Positions 43,743-53,574 are shown, numbered from the stretch's first letter. The stretch: 64,000 bases of DNA from Streptomyces sp. CB02009 (GCF_001905825.1 NZ_LIVV01000002.1:376441-440440), one strand, 5' to 3'. Made by a program: numbers and translations. The notes: generated from the letters alone by a model not told the origin.

Positions 43743-44666
43743 CTATCCGGGGGAGGAGGCGGTCTCGGCGCTCGCCGGTGCCTCATCGGTCCGTTCCCCG
43801 TTCTGGGCGAGCACCGCGTTGAACTGCGCGCCGGTGAGGAGGGCCAGATTGCTGAACCACAGCCACACGAGGAACACGACGGTCCCCGCCAGGGAACCGT
43901 ACAGGCGGCTGTAGGTCCCGAACTGTGTGTAGACGGTGAAGAGCGCCGAAGCGCTGAGCCACAGGAACGCCGCCAGCGCACCGCCCGGGAACCCCCGGCG
44001 TACGCCGCGGGCCTGGACCGGCCCGGTCCGGTAGAGGACGAGGATCAGCGCCGTGACGATCACCAGGAGCACGGGCCAACGCAGCACGGCGATGCCGACC
44101 GTGCTCGAGTGGCCGACGGCCGCGGCGAGCTGACGGGCCACGGGTCCGGTCGCGACGAGCCCGGCGGCGCCCGCCACGAGCAGGCCCAGCAGCGCGCCTG
44201 CGGTGAGCACGAGGACGTGCGCCGCGCGCAGCGGCGGCCGCGTGTCGGGCAGCCTGTGCATCGCGTGCAGCGCGCGACGGAAGACCGCCAGGTAGCTGGA
44301 GGCCGACCACAGAGCGCTCAGGACTCCGCTGACGAGCAGGGCCCACAGGGAGGAGGGCGCCGAGGTGACGCCCTCCAGCGCCTCCCGCAGCACCTGGGCC
44401 GACTGCGGAGGGACGTAGGATGTGAGGTCGCGGATCAGGTGCTCGCGGGCGTCGGTCCCGGCCAGTCCCACCAGGGAGACCGAGACGAGCAGGGCGGGCA
44501 CGAGCGCCAGCACCGCGTAGTAGGTGAGTGCGGCGGCGGAGTCCGCGACGTTGTCGTCCCAGAGGCGTACGGCGGTGGTACGCAGGGTCGAGCGTCCCCG
44601 TCTCAGCGGTTCGCCGAGCCGGTCTCCCGGGGTCTTCTGGTGCGTGTGGCGCATGGTCGATGTCAC
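43743..44666 (-). CDS. YihY/BrkB-family membrane protein
   Basis: A 307-aa inner-membrane protein with six helices and the family signatures DSAAALTYYAVLALVPALL and LYGSLAGTVVFLVWLWFSN. Function of YihY proteins is unsettled (transport or lipid-linked). GTG 44666 has a GGAAGG site 4 nt upstream. Confidence 0.93.
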   Translation of the reverse strand: MTSTMRHTHQKTPGDRLGEPLRRGRSTLRTTAVRLWDDNVADSAAALTYYAVLALVPALLVSVSLVGLAGTDAREHLIRDLTSYVPPQSAQVLREALEGVTSAPSSLWALLVSGVLSALWSASSYLAVFRRALHAMHRLPDTRPPLRAAHVLVLTAGALLGLLVAGAAGLVATGPVARQLAAAVGHSSTVGIAVLRWPVLLVIVTALILVLYRTGPVQARGVRRGFPGGALAAFLWLSASALFTVYTQFGTYSRLYGSLAGTVVFLVWLWFSNLALLTGAQFNAVLAQNGERTDEAPASAETASSPG

Positions 44667-44694
44667 GGTGCCTTCCTGCCCTGTGTCGCCGCTC

Positions 44695-45192
44695 TCATCC
44701 ACCGCGGACCAGCCTGCATCCGGTCGGCATCCGGTCGGCATGAGTTTCCGGGCCTTCCGGAGCGGTCCCCGTGCGTCCCACTGTCCGTCGGCACGGGTGG
44801 CGGGACCATCCTCCCGTCGGGGACGAACGCCTCCGCCCCGTCCTCGTCCGGCCCGTGTCGTCCGGCATCCGGATCAGGGCGACCCGGGCATGCTCGACAC
44901 GCCCCTGCCTGTGGGTCAGTTCGACCCAGGTGAACTCGCTGTCCTCGAGCACCGCGGCGGTGGCCCACGCCCCGCCTCCGGCGCTGTCGGTGACCGCCCC
45001 GTGGGTGGCCGCCCGCAGGAGCGGGACGTCCTCGGCCCGGCAGTGCGCCGCCACCAGGAGCGCGGCGAGCCGCCGTTCCCGGTACCAGTCGGTTCGTCGG
45101 GGGCTCTCGTGTTCCAGCAGGAGCCGGAGCAGCGGCAGGTCTCCGTCCCGTCGGTCGTGCCACGCGGCCCGTACCGTCACCGCGCGCAGCAC
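44695..45192 (-). pseudogene. Hypothetical protein, probable 5'-truncated gene
   Basis: The frame looks coding (helical, GC3 very high: VAWHDRRDGDLPLLRLLLEHESP and so on) but has no ATG/GTG/TTG between 45192 and the EF-hand gene although coding-like sequence extends to about 45410 (LLLNSDELCAYRLHA). The GTG at 45192 is the first usable start. The C-terminal 45 residues are also irregular and end in duplicated GCATCCGGTCG units. A remnant with frameshifts is most likely. Confidence 0.45.
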
Positions 45193-45516
45193 CGCGTCCT
45201 CGGCAGCCTCCTGGCGTGCGTCGGCGTCGCCGGAGCGCAGCGGTTCCAGCGGCTCCAGACCAGGGGCGAGGACGATCTCACGCAGGGACTGCCGGTACGA
45301 CGCGTGCAGCCGGTACGCGCACAGCTCGTCGGAGTTGAGGAGGAGGTGGTCCGGCTCGGTGCGCCGGCCGGCCGACTCCGTGAGCGTGGTGGCCCGGGGG
45401 CGTTGGCCGGTGAGGCGGTCCCGTCCGAAGGCTTGGTCGTCAGCGTGCCGCCGACGGTGTGGCAGGGTGGTGGGCGTGTGGGCCTTCGGGGCCCGTGAAC
45501 GTGAGAGAGGTATGTC

Positions 45517-45720
45517 GTGAACGAGGCCGAGCTCAGGGCGCTGTTCGACGAGATCGACACGGACGGCGACGGGCGGATCAACATCGTCGAGCTGGCGGAG
45601 GGATTCAAGGCCGAGGGCGCCCATGGGCATCTTTCGGAAGAGGTCAAGAAGGCTATGGCGGCTGACGCGAACCACGACGGGGTCCTCGACTTCGACGAGT
45701 TCCGCACCCTGCTGAAGTAG
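45517..45720 (+). CDS. Small EF-hand calcium-binding protein
   Basis: A 67-aa protein with two EF-hand loops, DTDGDGRINIVE (14-25) and DANHDGVLDFDE (50-61), both complete. It resembles Streptomyces calmodulin-like CabD-type proteins. GTG 45517 has a GAGAGAGG site. Followed by strong hairpins. Confidence 0.9.
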   Translation: MNEAELRALFDEIDTDGDGRINIVELAEGFKAEGAHGHLSEEVKKAMAADANHDGVLDFDEFRTLLK

Positions 45721-45752
45721 CGCCAGGCCCGACGGCGTCGGCGCCGTCTCAC

Positions 45753-45791
45753 GATCGCCCCGTTCCGGACCCCCTCCGGGACGGGGCGATC
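45753..45791. terminator. Terminator after EF-hand gene
   Basis: An 11-bp perfect stem, GATCGCCCCGT / ACGGGGCGATC, 33 bp after the EF-hand stop. Confidence 0.75.
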
Positions 45792-45904
45792 GGCATCCGG
45801 CCAGCATGGGTCCCCGCGAGTCCTGGGCTGGAACGGATGGTTCCCGACATGGCCCGACAGCTCGCCCGCGGCAGCGATCGGGCCGTCGCCTCAAGCGGCG
45901 CGAC

Positions 45905-45941
45905 GGCCCCGTTCCCGGCGGAGTGCGCCGGGAACGGGGCC
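45905..45941. terminator. Strong hairpin downstream of the subtilisin gene
   Basis: A perfect 16-bp stem (45905-45920 / 45926-45941) with 5-nt loop; likely terminator for the minus-strand peptidase. Confidence 0.75.
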
Positions 45942-45950
45942 GCCGCGTGG

Positions 45951-46022
45951 GCGGGCGACCGGCTTCACGCGGGAGGCCGGCTTCACGCGGGCGACCCGCT
46001 TCACGCGGGAGGCCGGCGGGTC
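45951..46022. repeat. 18-bp tandem repeat at the 3' end of the subtilisin gene
   Basis: Four 18-bp units in the order A-B-A-B (45951, 45969, 45987, 46005), last unit touching the peptidase stop codon. Confidence 0.85.
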
Positions 46023-47628
46023 AGAACTGGAGCGACCAGGCGTTGATGTAGCCGGTGTCGTTGGTCCAGTTGTCGGTGGCGCGGAGCTTCCAGGTGCCGT
46101 CGGCGGACTCGCCGGAGGCGTTGACGGTGAAGGTGCCCTGGATGTTGTCGGCGCTGTCGTTGGAGTTGTAGTCCTTGAGGACGAACGCGGTGCCGTCGGG
46201 GGCGACGAGCTCCAGCCTCACGTCGCCGCGGTAGGTGTGGCGGACGTCGACGGTGACGGCGAGGTTCGAGGGCGCGTTGCCGGTGACTCCGGTGACCGCC
46301 AGCGGGGAGTCGACGGTGGCGTTGTCGCGGATCTGGTAGTCGTCGGTGTTCTCGAACTTCTTGCCGGTGGGCGGCGGGGTGGTGCCACCGGTGCCGGTGT
46401 AGAGGAGCTTGTTGGGCGAGCCGGTGCGGGCGTCGGTGACCTTGTCGGCCGTGGCGTCGGCGACCAGCCTGTCGCGGACCTGGGCCGGGGTCCAGGTCGG
46501 GTTGGCGGCGAGCAGCAGGGCGGCCGCGCCGGCGACGTGGGGGGCGGCCATGGAGGTGCCGCTCATCGTCTGGGAGGCGGTGTCGCCGGAGTTGGAGGTG
46601 GAGACGATGCTGTCGCCGGGGGCGAAGATGTCCAGGCAGGTGCCGTAGTTGGAGCCCTGGCCGTTGGACCAGCCCGTGGCTCGGGCGTCGCGGCTGTTGG
46701 TGGCGCCGGCCGTGATGGCCGACGGGGTGGAGGACGGGGAGTAGGAGCAGGAGTCGGCGTTGTTGTTGCCGGCCGCGACGACCCAGGTGACGCCGGAGGC
46801 TATGGAGGCCGCGACCGCGTCGTTCACCGACTGGGTCTTTCCACCGCCGATGCTCATGTTGGCCACGGCGGGCTTGACAGCGTTCTTGGTGACCCAGTCG
46901 ATGCCCGCGAGGACCGGGGCCCAGGTGTCGCCCGAGGTGCCCTGGCAGTTCAGTACGCGGACGCCGATGAGCTTGACGCCCTTGGCGACGCCGTAGGAGC
47001 CGCCGCCGACGGTGCCCGCGACGTGAGTGCCGTGGCCCTGGCAGTCGGAGGCGTTGGAGTCGTTGTCGATGAAGTCGTAACCGCTGACGGCGCGGTTGCC
47101 GAAGTCGCGGTGGCTCATGCGGATGCCGGTGTCCACGATGTACGCGTTCACGTTGGAGGCGGTGGTGCCGTAGGTGTAGCTCTTGTCCACGGGAAGGCTG
47201 CGCTGGTCGACGCGGTCCAGGCCCCAGGAGGGCGGCGAGGGCTGGGTGTCGACCGCGTAGGCGACGCCGTCCGCCTCCACGCGGGCCACGCTGGGCTCGG
47301 CGGCCAGGTCCTGGGCCTGGCTCTCCGACATGCGGACGGCGAAGCCGCGCAGAGCGGCGGTGTAGGTGTAGCGGAGGCTGCCGGCGTGGCGCTTGGCCAG
47401 GGCGCGGGCGGAGGCGGGCACGTCGGCCGAGGTGACGGAGCCCTTGAAGGTGACGATGTAGGAGCCTTCGACCGCGCCGGGTCGGTCCGCGCCGACGATG
47501 CGGTTCTCCCCGCCGCCGGGCGGTGTGGGCGCGGCCGTGGCCGCGGTGGTCGCGGAGGCCACGGCGAGCAGGGCGGCACTTGTGCTGATGGCGAGCAGGC
47601 GCCGGAGGGCGCGAGCGTCGAACTCCAT
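46021..47628 (-). CDS. Secreted S8 (subtilisin-like) serine peptidase with P domain
   Basis: A 535-aa secreted protease: signal peptide 1-33, I9 inhibitor propeptide (about 55-127), S8 domain with Asp166 (IVDTGIRMSH), His199 (GHGTHVAG) and Ser359 (GTSMAAPH), oxyanion Asn288, then a C-terminal proprotein-convertase P domain (about 410-535). Similar to actinomycete aqualysin-type enzymes. Upstream palindrome GTAGCGCTAC at 48023-48032 might be regulatory. Confidence 0.96.
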   Translation of the reverse strand: MEFDARALRRLLAISTSAALLAVASATTAATAAPTPPGGGENRIVGADRPGAVEGSYIVTFKGSVTSADVPASARALAKRHAGSLRYTYTAALRGFAVRMSESQAQDLAAEPSVARVEADGVAYAVDTQPSPPSWGLDRVDQRSLPVDKSYTYGTTASNVNAYIVDTGIRMSHRDFGNRAVSGYDFIDNDSNASDCQGHGTHVAGTVGGGSYGVAKGVKLIGVRVLNCQGTSGDTWAPVLAGIDWVTKNAVKPAVANMSIGGGKTQSVNDAVAASIASGVTWVVAAGNNNADSCSYSPSSTPSAITAGATNSRDARATGWSNGQGSNYGTCLDIFAPGDSIVSTSNSGDTASQTMSGTSMAAPHVAGAAALLLAANPTWTPAQVRDRLVADATADKVTDARTGSPNKLLYTGTGGTTPPPTGKKFENTDDYQIRDNATVDSPLAVTGVTGNAPSNLAVTVDVRHTYRGDVRLELVAPDGTAFVLKDYNSNDSADNIQGTFTVNASGESADGTWKLRATDNWTNDTGYINAWSLQF

Positions 47629-48254
47629 GACGGCTTCCTTCGTGGGAGGTGTCCGGACCGGGGTCGGTGTCCGGAGGGCGGCATCCGTTCCGCCGGTTGC
47701 TCCGGGCGCGCTCCGTCAGGGGTGGGACGGCGCGCGCCCGGAGGATGGCCGCCGGCCGGCCGAGACGGTGGTCCGGGTGGGGACCGTGACGATCCGTCGG
47801 CCGAAGGCGGTCGTACGGGCGCCGCTGTTGGCGGCGCCGGGACGGCGGGACGGGGTGACGTGGCGTACGGAGCGGGCTCCGCGACGCACGGATCCGGTCA
47901 CGCCGTACGGCTGCGTGGGGTGCTGCCGCCCCGTGCCTCCAGCGGTCGGGGACCGTGGTGGACGGGGATGGCGCGACCGGACCGCCCAGAGCTTCGGTCA
48001 CCGGGGAGGAGGCCGGCAATGCGTAGCGCTACCCAAAGAGTGGGGACGGGACGTCACCGCCCGTCGCCTGGCGGAGACCGCGCCGGGCCGACGGGATTCC
48101 GTGGGTAGCCGCCCCCTATTGCGACGGAGGCACCGCTGCCGGTAGACCACCTGCGGGTGGAGCCACCTGCGGGTGGACCCACCCGCCCGGCGGACACCGC
48201 GGCCGCGCCCGCGGCGCGACACGTGGAGTCCGGTCCCCGGGACCTCCACGACGT
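47629..48254. other. Intergenic region between divergent subtilisin and LAL genes
   Basis: 626 bp with no convincing gene. Holds a GTAGCGCTAC palindrome (48023-48032) and two exact copies of CCACCTGCGGGTGG (48147-48160, 48163-48176), itself an interrupted inverted repeat, close to the LAL start. Confidence 0.6.
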
Positions 48255-51197
48255 GTGACGGAGCCACCGGGTGGGTGGCCGGTGAAAGGCGGAGCCGTGG
48301 AGAGACGCCCCTGCGACGCGCCGCACGGCGAAGTGCCCTCCGAAGGGGCCGGGTTCGTCGGCCGAAACGAGGAGGTACGGCGACTCCGGGCGGCCCTGCG
48401 CGCGGGGCGCGGTGTCGTCGTCGTGCGCGGGGAGGCCTGGGCCGGGACGTCACGGCTCGTGGACGAGGTGCTCGGCGGGGCGGAGTTCGCGGAGTGGACG
48501 CAGCTGCGCGGGACATGCCCGGACGGCGCGGAACCGCTGCCCTTCGAGGCCGTCGCCTCGGCCTTGGCCCAACTCCCGTACCCTCCCGCCCAGGCCGACC
48601 GGACGGCACCCGTCACCGGAGTCGTGGGACTCGTCGTGCCCGAACTGGCCGACCGCCTGCCGGACCCGCCCGCGTCGGCCTCGGACCCGGAGGTACGTCG
48701 AGGACTGCTCCCCCGCGCGGTGGCGACCCTGCTCGGCTCGCTCGGCGACACCGTGCTGGTCCTGGAAGAGGTCCACCTCGCCGACCCCGCGACGCTCCGG
48801 CTGCTCGACCGGCTCGCGGACGACCTGCCCGCCGGGCTGCGGCTGGTGCTGACCGAGGACGCCGCCCCCGGGCTGCCGGTTCTCGGTGTCCGTACCCGGG
48901 CAGCGGGGCGGTACGAGGAGATCCGCGTACGGCCCTGGACACGGGAGGAGACGAAGCAGTGCGTCCGCCGGTGGGCGGCGGGGTGCCCGCAGGTCCGGCC
49001 GGAGGAGCTGGCGGAGCTCGCCGCACTCGTGCACGAACTGTCCGGCGGACTGCCCGGAGCCGCCGGCGCCCTCCTCGACGACGCCCGGGAGCTGCTCTCG
49101 GCCGGCGCGGAGAACGGCACGGCGGGGCCCGCGGTGCTCGCCGTCGTACGGGAGGCGGAGGTGCCGGGGCGGGTGGCCCGGGAGTTCGCCCGGCGGTGCG
49201 GGCCGCTGGGGGAGGAGGCCCGGCGTCTCGTCGAGGCGGCCGCGGTCCTCGGCCGGCCGGCCCCCGTCGGCGTCCTCGCCGAGGTGGCGGAGTGTCTGCC
49301 CGGGGCGGCCGAAGCGGCGGTCGACGCGTGCGTACGGCGGTCCGTGCTGCGCGCCGAAGGGCCGTCGCTGTCCTTCCGGCATCCGCTGGACCGCCGGGCC
49401 GCGCTGGCGCGGGTCCCGGGGCCGCGGGCGGCGCGGCTCGCTCTGCGCGCCGCCCGCGCCCTCCACCGCGCGGGTGACGGGCCGGTGCCGCTGGTCGACC
49501 TCGCCCGGCTGTACGCGGCCGCCGGACACGTCCGCGCGAGCCTGCGCTGCCTGGTGGTGGCCGCCGACCGGGCGGCTGCCGCCGGCGACTACGCCACCGC
49601 CACCCGCCTGTACACCCGGGCCGTGGTCGAGGACCCCCGGGCCGAGGGCCGGGTGCGCACCGCCGCGAAACTGGCCCGCACCGCCCAACTGGCGCGGGCC
49701 GACGAGCAGGTGGTCGCCGCCGTGCGCACCGTCCTCGACGAGGACGACCCGCCGCCCCGGCTGCGCGGCGAGATCCGCCTGCACCTCAGCGTGGTCCTGC
49801 GCAACCAGACCGGCGGAGCGCTGGACAGCCTCGAAGAGGTCGCCCGCGCCATCCCCGACCTGGAGACGTCCGATCCGCAGACCGCCGCACGGGCCATGGC
49901 CGTCGCCGCCATCCCCTCCCTCCAGGGCTGGCCCGTCGACCGGCACCGGCACTGGCTGGACCGCGGCGAGACGCTCACGGAGCAGGTCACCGACCCGGTC
50001 GCCCGGGCCGCCATCGCCGCCAACCGGGCCACCGCTCTGATGCTCGTCGGCGATCCGCGCGCCTGGCACGCCGCGGAGGCACTGCGCGGGCCGGCCGGGT
50101 CCGCCATGGAGGCCGCGCACCACGCCCGGGGCTGGACCAACCTGGCGCACGCGGCCAGCGCGCTCGGACACGGCACGCGGGCACGGGACTTCCTCGACCG
50201 GGCCGTCACCGGTCTCGCCGACAGCAGCAGCCCGTATCTGGAAGGACTCGTCGGCACCGCCCGACTGGTCCTCGCCTGGCACGGCGGCCGCTGGGATGGT
50301 CTGCACGCCGCCGCCGACCGCACCACCCGGCTCTACCAGGAGATACCCGACCTGACCGCCGAGGCGATGCTGGTGCGCGGACTGACCTCGCTCCACGCGC
50401 TCGGCGACGTCCCCCGGGCCCGCCACGACCTCGCCGAGGCCGCCCGCACCGCGTGCTACGACACCGGCTTCATCCTCACGTCCTCGGCCGCCGCCACCGC
50501 CCGCGTCCACCTGGAGGCGGGCCGCCCCGGGCAGGCGTGCGAGGCCGTGGAGGACGTACTGCGCCGGATCGAACGGACCCGGGGCTGGATGTGGGGGAGC
50601 GAAGTCCTGCCCGTCGCCGTGGAGGCCCTCCACGGCGACGGCCGCACGGCGCGGGCCCGGCGGCTCGTCGCCGACTTCGCCGCGGGCTCCGCGGACGCCG
50701 ACGCGCCCGCCGCCCACGCGGCGCTCACCGTGTGCCGCGCGCTGCTCGCGGAGGCCGCGGGCCGCCCCGGTGACGCGGTCGCCCTGCTGACGGACGCGGA
50801 GGAGCGGTGGCGCCTGCTCGACCGCCCGCTCGATGCCGCCCGCGCCGCGGAGGCCCGCGGGCGGTGTCTGCTCGACCTGCACGGAGAGGCCGCGGCCCAG
50901 GGGGTCCAGGACGTCGTCGAGGTCTACCGGCACCTGGGCGCCCGCTGGGACGTCGCACGGTGCCAACGACTGCTGCGGCGCCACGCCATCGTCACCACCC
51001 ACCGCCGGGGCCGCCTGGGCTACGGCGACCAGCTGTCCCCGCGCGAGGAGGAGGTGGCCCGACTCGTCGTCCAGGGCCGCGCCAACCGGGACATCGCCGA
51101 GAGCCTCGTGCTGTCCACCCGCACCGTGGAGCACCACGTGGCCCGCATCATGCGGAAGCAGCACGCCGCGTCGAGGGGCGACATCGCCCTGCCGTGA
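48255..51197 (+). CDS. LAL-family LuxR transcriptional regulator with AAA domain
   Basis: A 980-aa regulator: N-terminal NTPase (FVGRNEEVRRLRAAL lead-in), long helical TPR-like middle and C-terminal LuxR helix-turn-helix (LSPREEEVARLVVQGRANRDIAESL..TVEHHVARI). The Walker A reads GEAWAGTSRL, with Thr replacing the invariant Lys, and Walker B has LEEVHLADP; nucleotide binding may be weak. Start could be GTG 48255, or 48297, which has a better ribosome site. Might control the divergent peptidase. Confidence 0.92.
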   Translation: MTEPPGGWPVKGGAVERRPCDAPHGEVPSEGAGFVGRNEEVRRLRAALRAGRGVVVVRGEAWAGTSRLVDEVLGGAEFAEWTQLRGTCPDGAEPLPFEAVASALAQLPYPPAQADRTAPVTGVVGLVVPELADRLPDPPASASDPEVRRGLLPRAVATLLGSLGDTVLVLEEVHLADPATLRLLDRLADDLPAGLRLVLTEDAAPGLPVLGVRTRAAGRYEEIRVRPWTREETKQCVRRWAAGCPQVRPEELAELAALVHELSGGLPGAAGALLDDARELLSAGAENGTAGPAVLAVVREAEVPGRVAREFARRCGPLGEEARRLVEAAAVLGRPAPVGVLAEVAECLPGAAEAAVDACVRRSVLRAEGPSLSFRHPLDRRAALARVPGPRAARLALRAARALHRAGDGPVPLVDLARLYAAAGHVRASLRCLVVAADRAAAAGDYATATRLYTRAVVEDPRAEGRVRTAAKLARTAQLARADEQVVAAVRTVLDEDDPPPRLRGEIRLHLSVVLRNQTGGALDSLEEVARAIPDLETSDPQTAARAMAVAAIPSLQGWPVDRHRHWLDRGETLTEQVTDPVARAAIAANRATALMLVGDPRAWHAAEALRGPAGSAMEAAHHARGWTNLAHAASALGHGTRARDFLDRAVTGLADSSSPYLEGLVGTARLVLAWHGGRWDGLHAAADRTTRLYQEIPDLTAEAMLVRGLTSLHALGDVPRARHDLAEAARTACYDTGFILTSSAAATARVHLEAGRPGQACEAVEDVLRRIERTRGWMWGSEVLPVAVEALHGDGRTARARRLVADFAAGSADADAPAAHAALTVCRALLAEAAGRPGDAVALLTDAEERWRLLDRPLDAARAAEARGRCLLDLHGEAAAQGVQDVVEVYRHLGARWDVARCQRLLRRHAIVTTHRRGRLGYGDQLSPREEEVARLVVQGRANRDIAESLVLSTRTVEHHVARIMRKQHAASRGDIALP

Positions 51198-51745
51198 GAG
51201 AGGAGGCCGCCCTGGAGGCGAACGGTGAGCCGACGCCGGGGCCGCCTGCCGTTCGGCGTGCGACGCGTGGAACGGCCGACGCGCCGGCCCGTCACAGGGC
51301 CGGGAGCGGCGGGGACCCGTTCAGACGGCCCTCGCCTGGGCGGTGGGCATCGGCGGCAGGCATCGGCGCCGAACGGTCCGACAAGGAGCCGGGGCTCGAC
51401 GGCGACGCGGCCACGGCCGTGGTCGTCGCCGCGCAGGACGCGGTCATGGAACACCGCGCGGTCGATGCCCTCGCGAACCCGAGGCGGACCGGGCGCCGGA
51501 CGCCGGGACGGTCCCGGCGTCCGGCGGAGGGCCTCAGGCGCGGACGGCCGCCGCGGCGCCGATCGCGCAGAGCAGAGCAGTCGTCCCCACAGGCGTCGGC
51601 GCGAAGGGTCAGCCCCGGGCGGGAAGCCGTCCAGCCCGGCCGGAGCGATCTTCCTCACAAACAACGCACGGGGGCACGGGTGTAGGGTCGAGCCCGCCCT
51701 TGACCTGCACAAAGCAGGCAGGGAGCCGTCTCAGAGGAGTCCACT
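51198..51745. other. Intergenic region upstream of panD
   Basis: 548 bp with no gene I can support; short stretches look formerly coding but lack starts. A TAGGGT box at 51683-51688 and small hairpin (CCTGC/GCAGG near 51704) precede panD. Confidence 0.55.
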
Positions 51746-52183
51746 GTGCTGCGCACTCTGTTCAAGTCCAAGATCCACCGGGCCACCGTGACCCAGGCCG
51801 ACCTGCACTACGTCGGTTCCGTCACCGTCGACGCCGATCTCATGGAGGCGGCCGATCTCCTGCCCGGTGAGCTCGTGCACATCGTCGACATCGACAACGG
51901 CGCCCGACTCGAGACCTATGTGATCGAGGGGGAGCGCGGGTCCGGTGTGATCGGGATCAACGGTGCCGCCGCCCATCTGGTCCACCCCGGCGACCTCGTG
52001 ATCCTGATCAGCTACGCGCAGGTCGAGGACGCCGAGGCCCGTGCGTTCGTGCCGCGCGTCGTGCACGTCGACGGCGACAACCGCATCGTGGAGTTGGGGA
52101 CCGACGCCTCCGCGCCCGTCCCCGGGAGCGACACGGTGCGCGGCCCGCACGCCGTGCCCGCGACCGCCGCCGCGCACATCTGA
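51746..52183 (+). CDS. panD: Aspartate 1-decarboxylase
   Basis: A 145-aa pyruvoyl enzyme making beta-alanine for pantothenate/CoA. Self-cleavage site Gly24-Ser25 in [10 protein letters not shown] and catalytic Lys9, Tyr58-type residues in the usual places. GTG 51746 follows AGAGGAG. panD stands apart from panB/panC. Confidence 0.96.
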   Translation: MLRTLFKSKIHRATVTQADLHYVGSVTVDADLMEAADLLPGELVHIVDIDNGARLETYVIEGERGSGVIGINGAAAHLVHPGDLVILISYAQVEDAEARAFVPRVVHVDGDNRIVELGTDASAPVPGSDTVRGPHAVPATAAAHI

Positions 52184-52211
52184 CCGCACCACGCCGAGGG
52201 AGCGTCGCCGC

Positions 52212-52556
52212 ATGGCCGAGCCGGAGATTCGTGACGACCGGGCGAAGGGCCGCCTCGAGGCCTTCGAGGACGGCACGTACGTCGGTGTCGTCGTCTACTT
52301 CGTACTCACCTCCGAGCCGCACGCCCTCGTCGCCGTGCACACGGTCGTCGAGGACGGCCACGAGGGCAAGGGCGTCGCCGGGGCGCTCGTGCGCGAGTTC
52401 TACGCGATCGCCGCACGGGAGGGCGTACCCGTCGTCCCGCTCTGCCCGTACGCCGCCGCCTGGGCCGAGCGGCACCCCGACGAGGCGCCGGCCGCCCCGT
52501 CCGAGGTGGTCGACGCGGCGAAGCTCCAGCTGAAGGCCACCCCGGGCCTGTGGTGA
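52212..52556 (+). CDS. GNAT N-acetyltransferase (YidJ/PF14542 type)
   Basis: A 114-aa minimal GNAT: acetyl-CoA loop VEDGHEGKGVAGALVREF and downstream LCPYAAAWAERHPD helix, typical of the small predicted acetyltransferases. Substrate unknown. Stop overlaps the next GTG. Confidence 0.88.
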   Translation: MAEPEIRDDRAKGRLEAFEDGTYVGVVVYFVLTSEPHALVAVHTVVEDGHEGKGVAGALVREFYAIAAREGVPVVPLCPYAAAWAERHPDEAPAAPSEVVDAAKLQLKATPGLW

Positions 52557-53221
52557 CCGCGCCCGGAACCCTGGCCCTGCTGCACACCTCACCGGTCCAC
52601 GTGCCCGTCTTCGACGGGCTCCGGGACCGGCACCACCCCGGGCTCGTCCTGCGGCACCTCGTCGACGAGGAGCTGCTGGTACGGGCCAGGGAGGCGGGTC
52701 CCGGGGCGGTCGCCGGTCCGGTGGCCGCCGCCCTCGCGGCGGCCGTCGCGGACGGCGCGGAAGCCGTGCTCTGCACCTGTTCCACACTGGGCGGGATCGC
52801 CGAGCGGCAGGCGGGCGCCCTCGGCGTCCCCGTGCTCCGGGTGGACCGGCCGATGGCCGCCGAAGCCGCCCGGTACCGTCGGATCGTCGTCGTGGCCGCA
52901 CTGCGCTCCACCCTCGAACCCACGGTCGCCCTCATCGCCGAGGAGGCGGCACCGGAGACCCCGCATATCCGCACCGTCGTGGTGGAGGGGGCCTGGGAGC
53001 TGTTCGAGGCGGGCGACCGGGACGGCTACCTCGACGCCGTGGCGGCGGCCGTGGACGGCGCGGCCCCGGCGGAGGACGGCGTCGTCGTCCTCGCGCAGGC
53101 GTCCATGGCCGACGCCGTCGCCCGGACGGCCACCTCGCGCCCGGTCCTGGCGAGTCCGCGCCTCGGCCTCGCCGCCGCGGCCGCCGCGGTGTCCGGTCCG
53201 CGCGGCGCGGCCGGCGGCTGA
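52553..53221 (+). CDS. Aspartate/glutamate racemase-family protein
   Basis: A 222-aa Asp/Glu/hydantoin racemase fold. The first catalytic Cys is in VLCTCSTLGG (74-79). The second, usually in an L(A/G)C(T/S) motif, is replaced by Ala (VLAQASMAD), so racemisation by two thiols is unlikely; a decarboxylase or isomerase with one Cys is possible. Coupled to the GNAT gene (GTGA). Confidence 0.82.
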   Translation: MTAPGTLALLHTSPVHVPVFDGLRDRHHPGLVLRHLVDEELLVRAREAGPGAVAGPVAAALAAAVADGAEAVLCTCSTLGGIAERQAGALGVPVLRVDRPMAAEAARYRRIVVVAALRSTLEPTVALIAEEAAPETPHIRTVVVEGAWELFEAGDRDGYLDAVAAAVDGAAPAEDGVVVLAQASMADAVARTATSRPVLASPRLGLAAAAAAVSGPRGAAGG

Positions 53222-53305
53222 CCCGGAGGGCGGGGTCCGGCGGGCGCCGCGGCGCCCGCCGGGCCACCCTGGGGAGGGAGGAACCCGTCGACCGAGAGGT
53301 CCGTG

Positions 53306-53515
53306 ATGACCCACCCGTACCCCGATCCGCTGCCCCCCTCGCCCATCCCGCCGCCGGCCCCCGCACCGCCGCCGGTGCCCCCGCCGAACCCGGTGCCGGT
53401 CCCTCCGGATCCCGACCCGAGCCCGGCGCCGCAGCCCGGCGGACCCGTGCCGGAACCCGAGCCCCAGCCCCAGCCGGGACCCGCCGGCCGGGGGCCCGCG
53501 TCAACGGGAAGGTGA
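53306..53515 (+). CDS. Small proline-rich protein
   Basis: About 69 residues, more than one third Pro, in PxP and PEPEPQPQP runs. GAGAGG lies close before the GTG/ATG pair. No signal or known family; may be a cytoplasmic low-complexity protein. Moderate support from start site only. Confidence 0.5.
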   Translation: MTHPYPDPLPPSPIPPPAPAPPPVPPPNPVPVPPDPDPSPAPQPGGPVPEPEPQPQPGPAGRGPASTGR

Positions 53516-53544
53516 CACAAGGGGCTTGGGCTTTGGCGAATCCC

Positions 53545-53574
53545 TTGTCACGGAGCGTGCGCCACCCCTAACTT
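53545..53574 (+). promoter_or_regulatory. Promoter of the Rpf-LysM-M23 gene
   Basis: TTGTCA (53545-53550), 18 bp, TAACTT (53569-53574). An inverted repeat ACAAGGG/CCCTTGT (53517-53523/53542-53548) overlaps the -35. Confidence 0.6.

Noticed and set aside
44695..45894. 399-aa minus frame
   Set aside because: Upstream half is antisense to the EF-hand gene; no valid start between it and 45192.
47716..47901. 61-aa minus frame upstream of the subtilisin gene
   Set aside because: Composition of a shadow frame and no start signals.
51225..51791. Frames in the 548-bp gap before panD
   Set aside because: Arg/Pro/Gly-rich shadow translations without ribosome sites; one overlaps panD out of frame.
53026..53520. 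Gly/Ser-rich minus frame
   Set aside because: Antisense of the Pro-rich gene and racemase-fold gene; Gly runs are complements of Pro codons.
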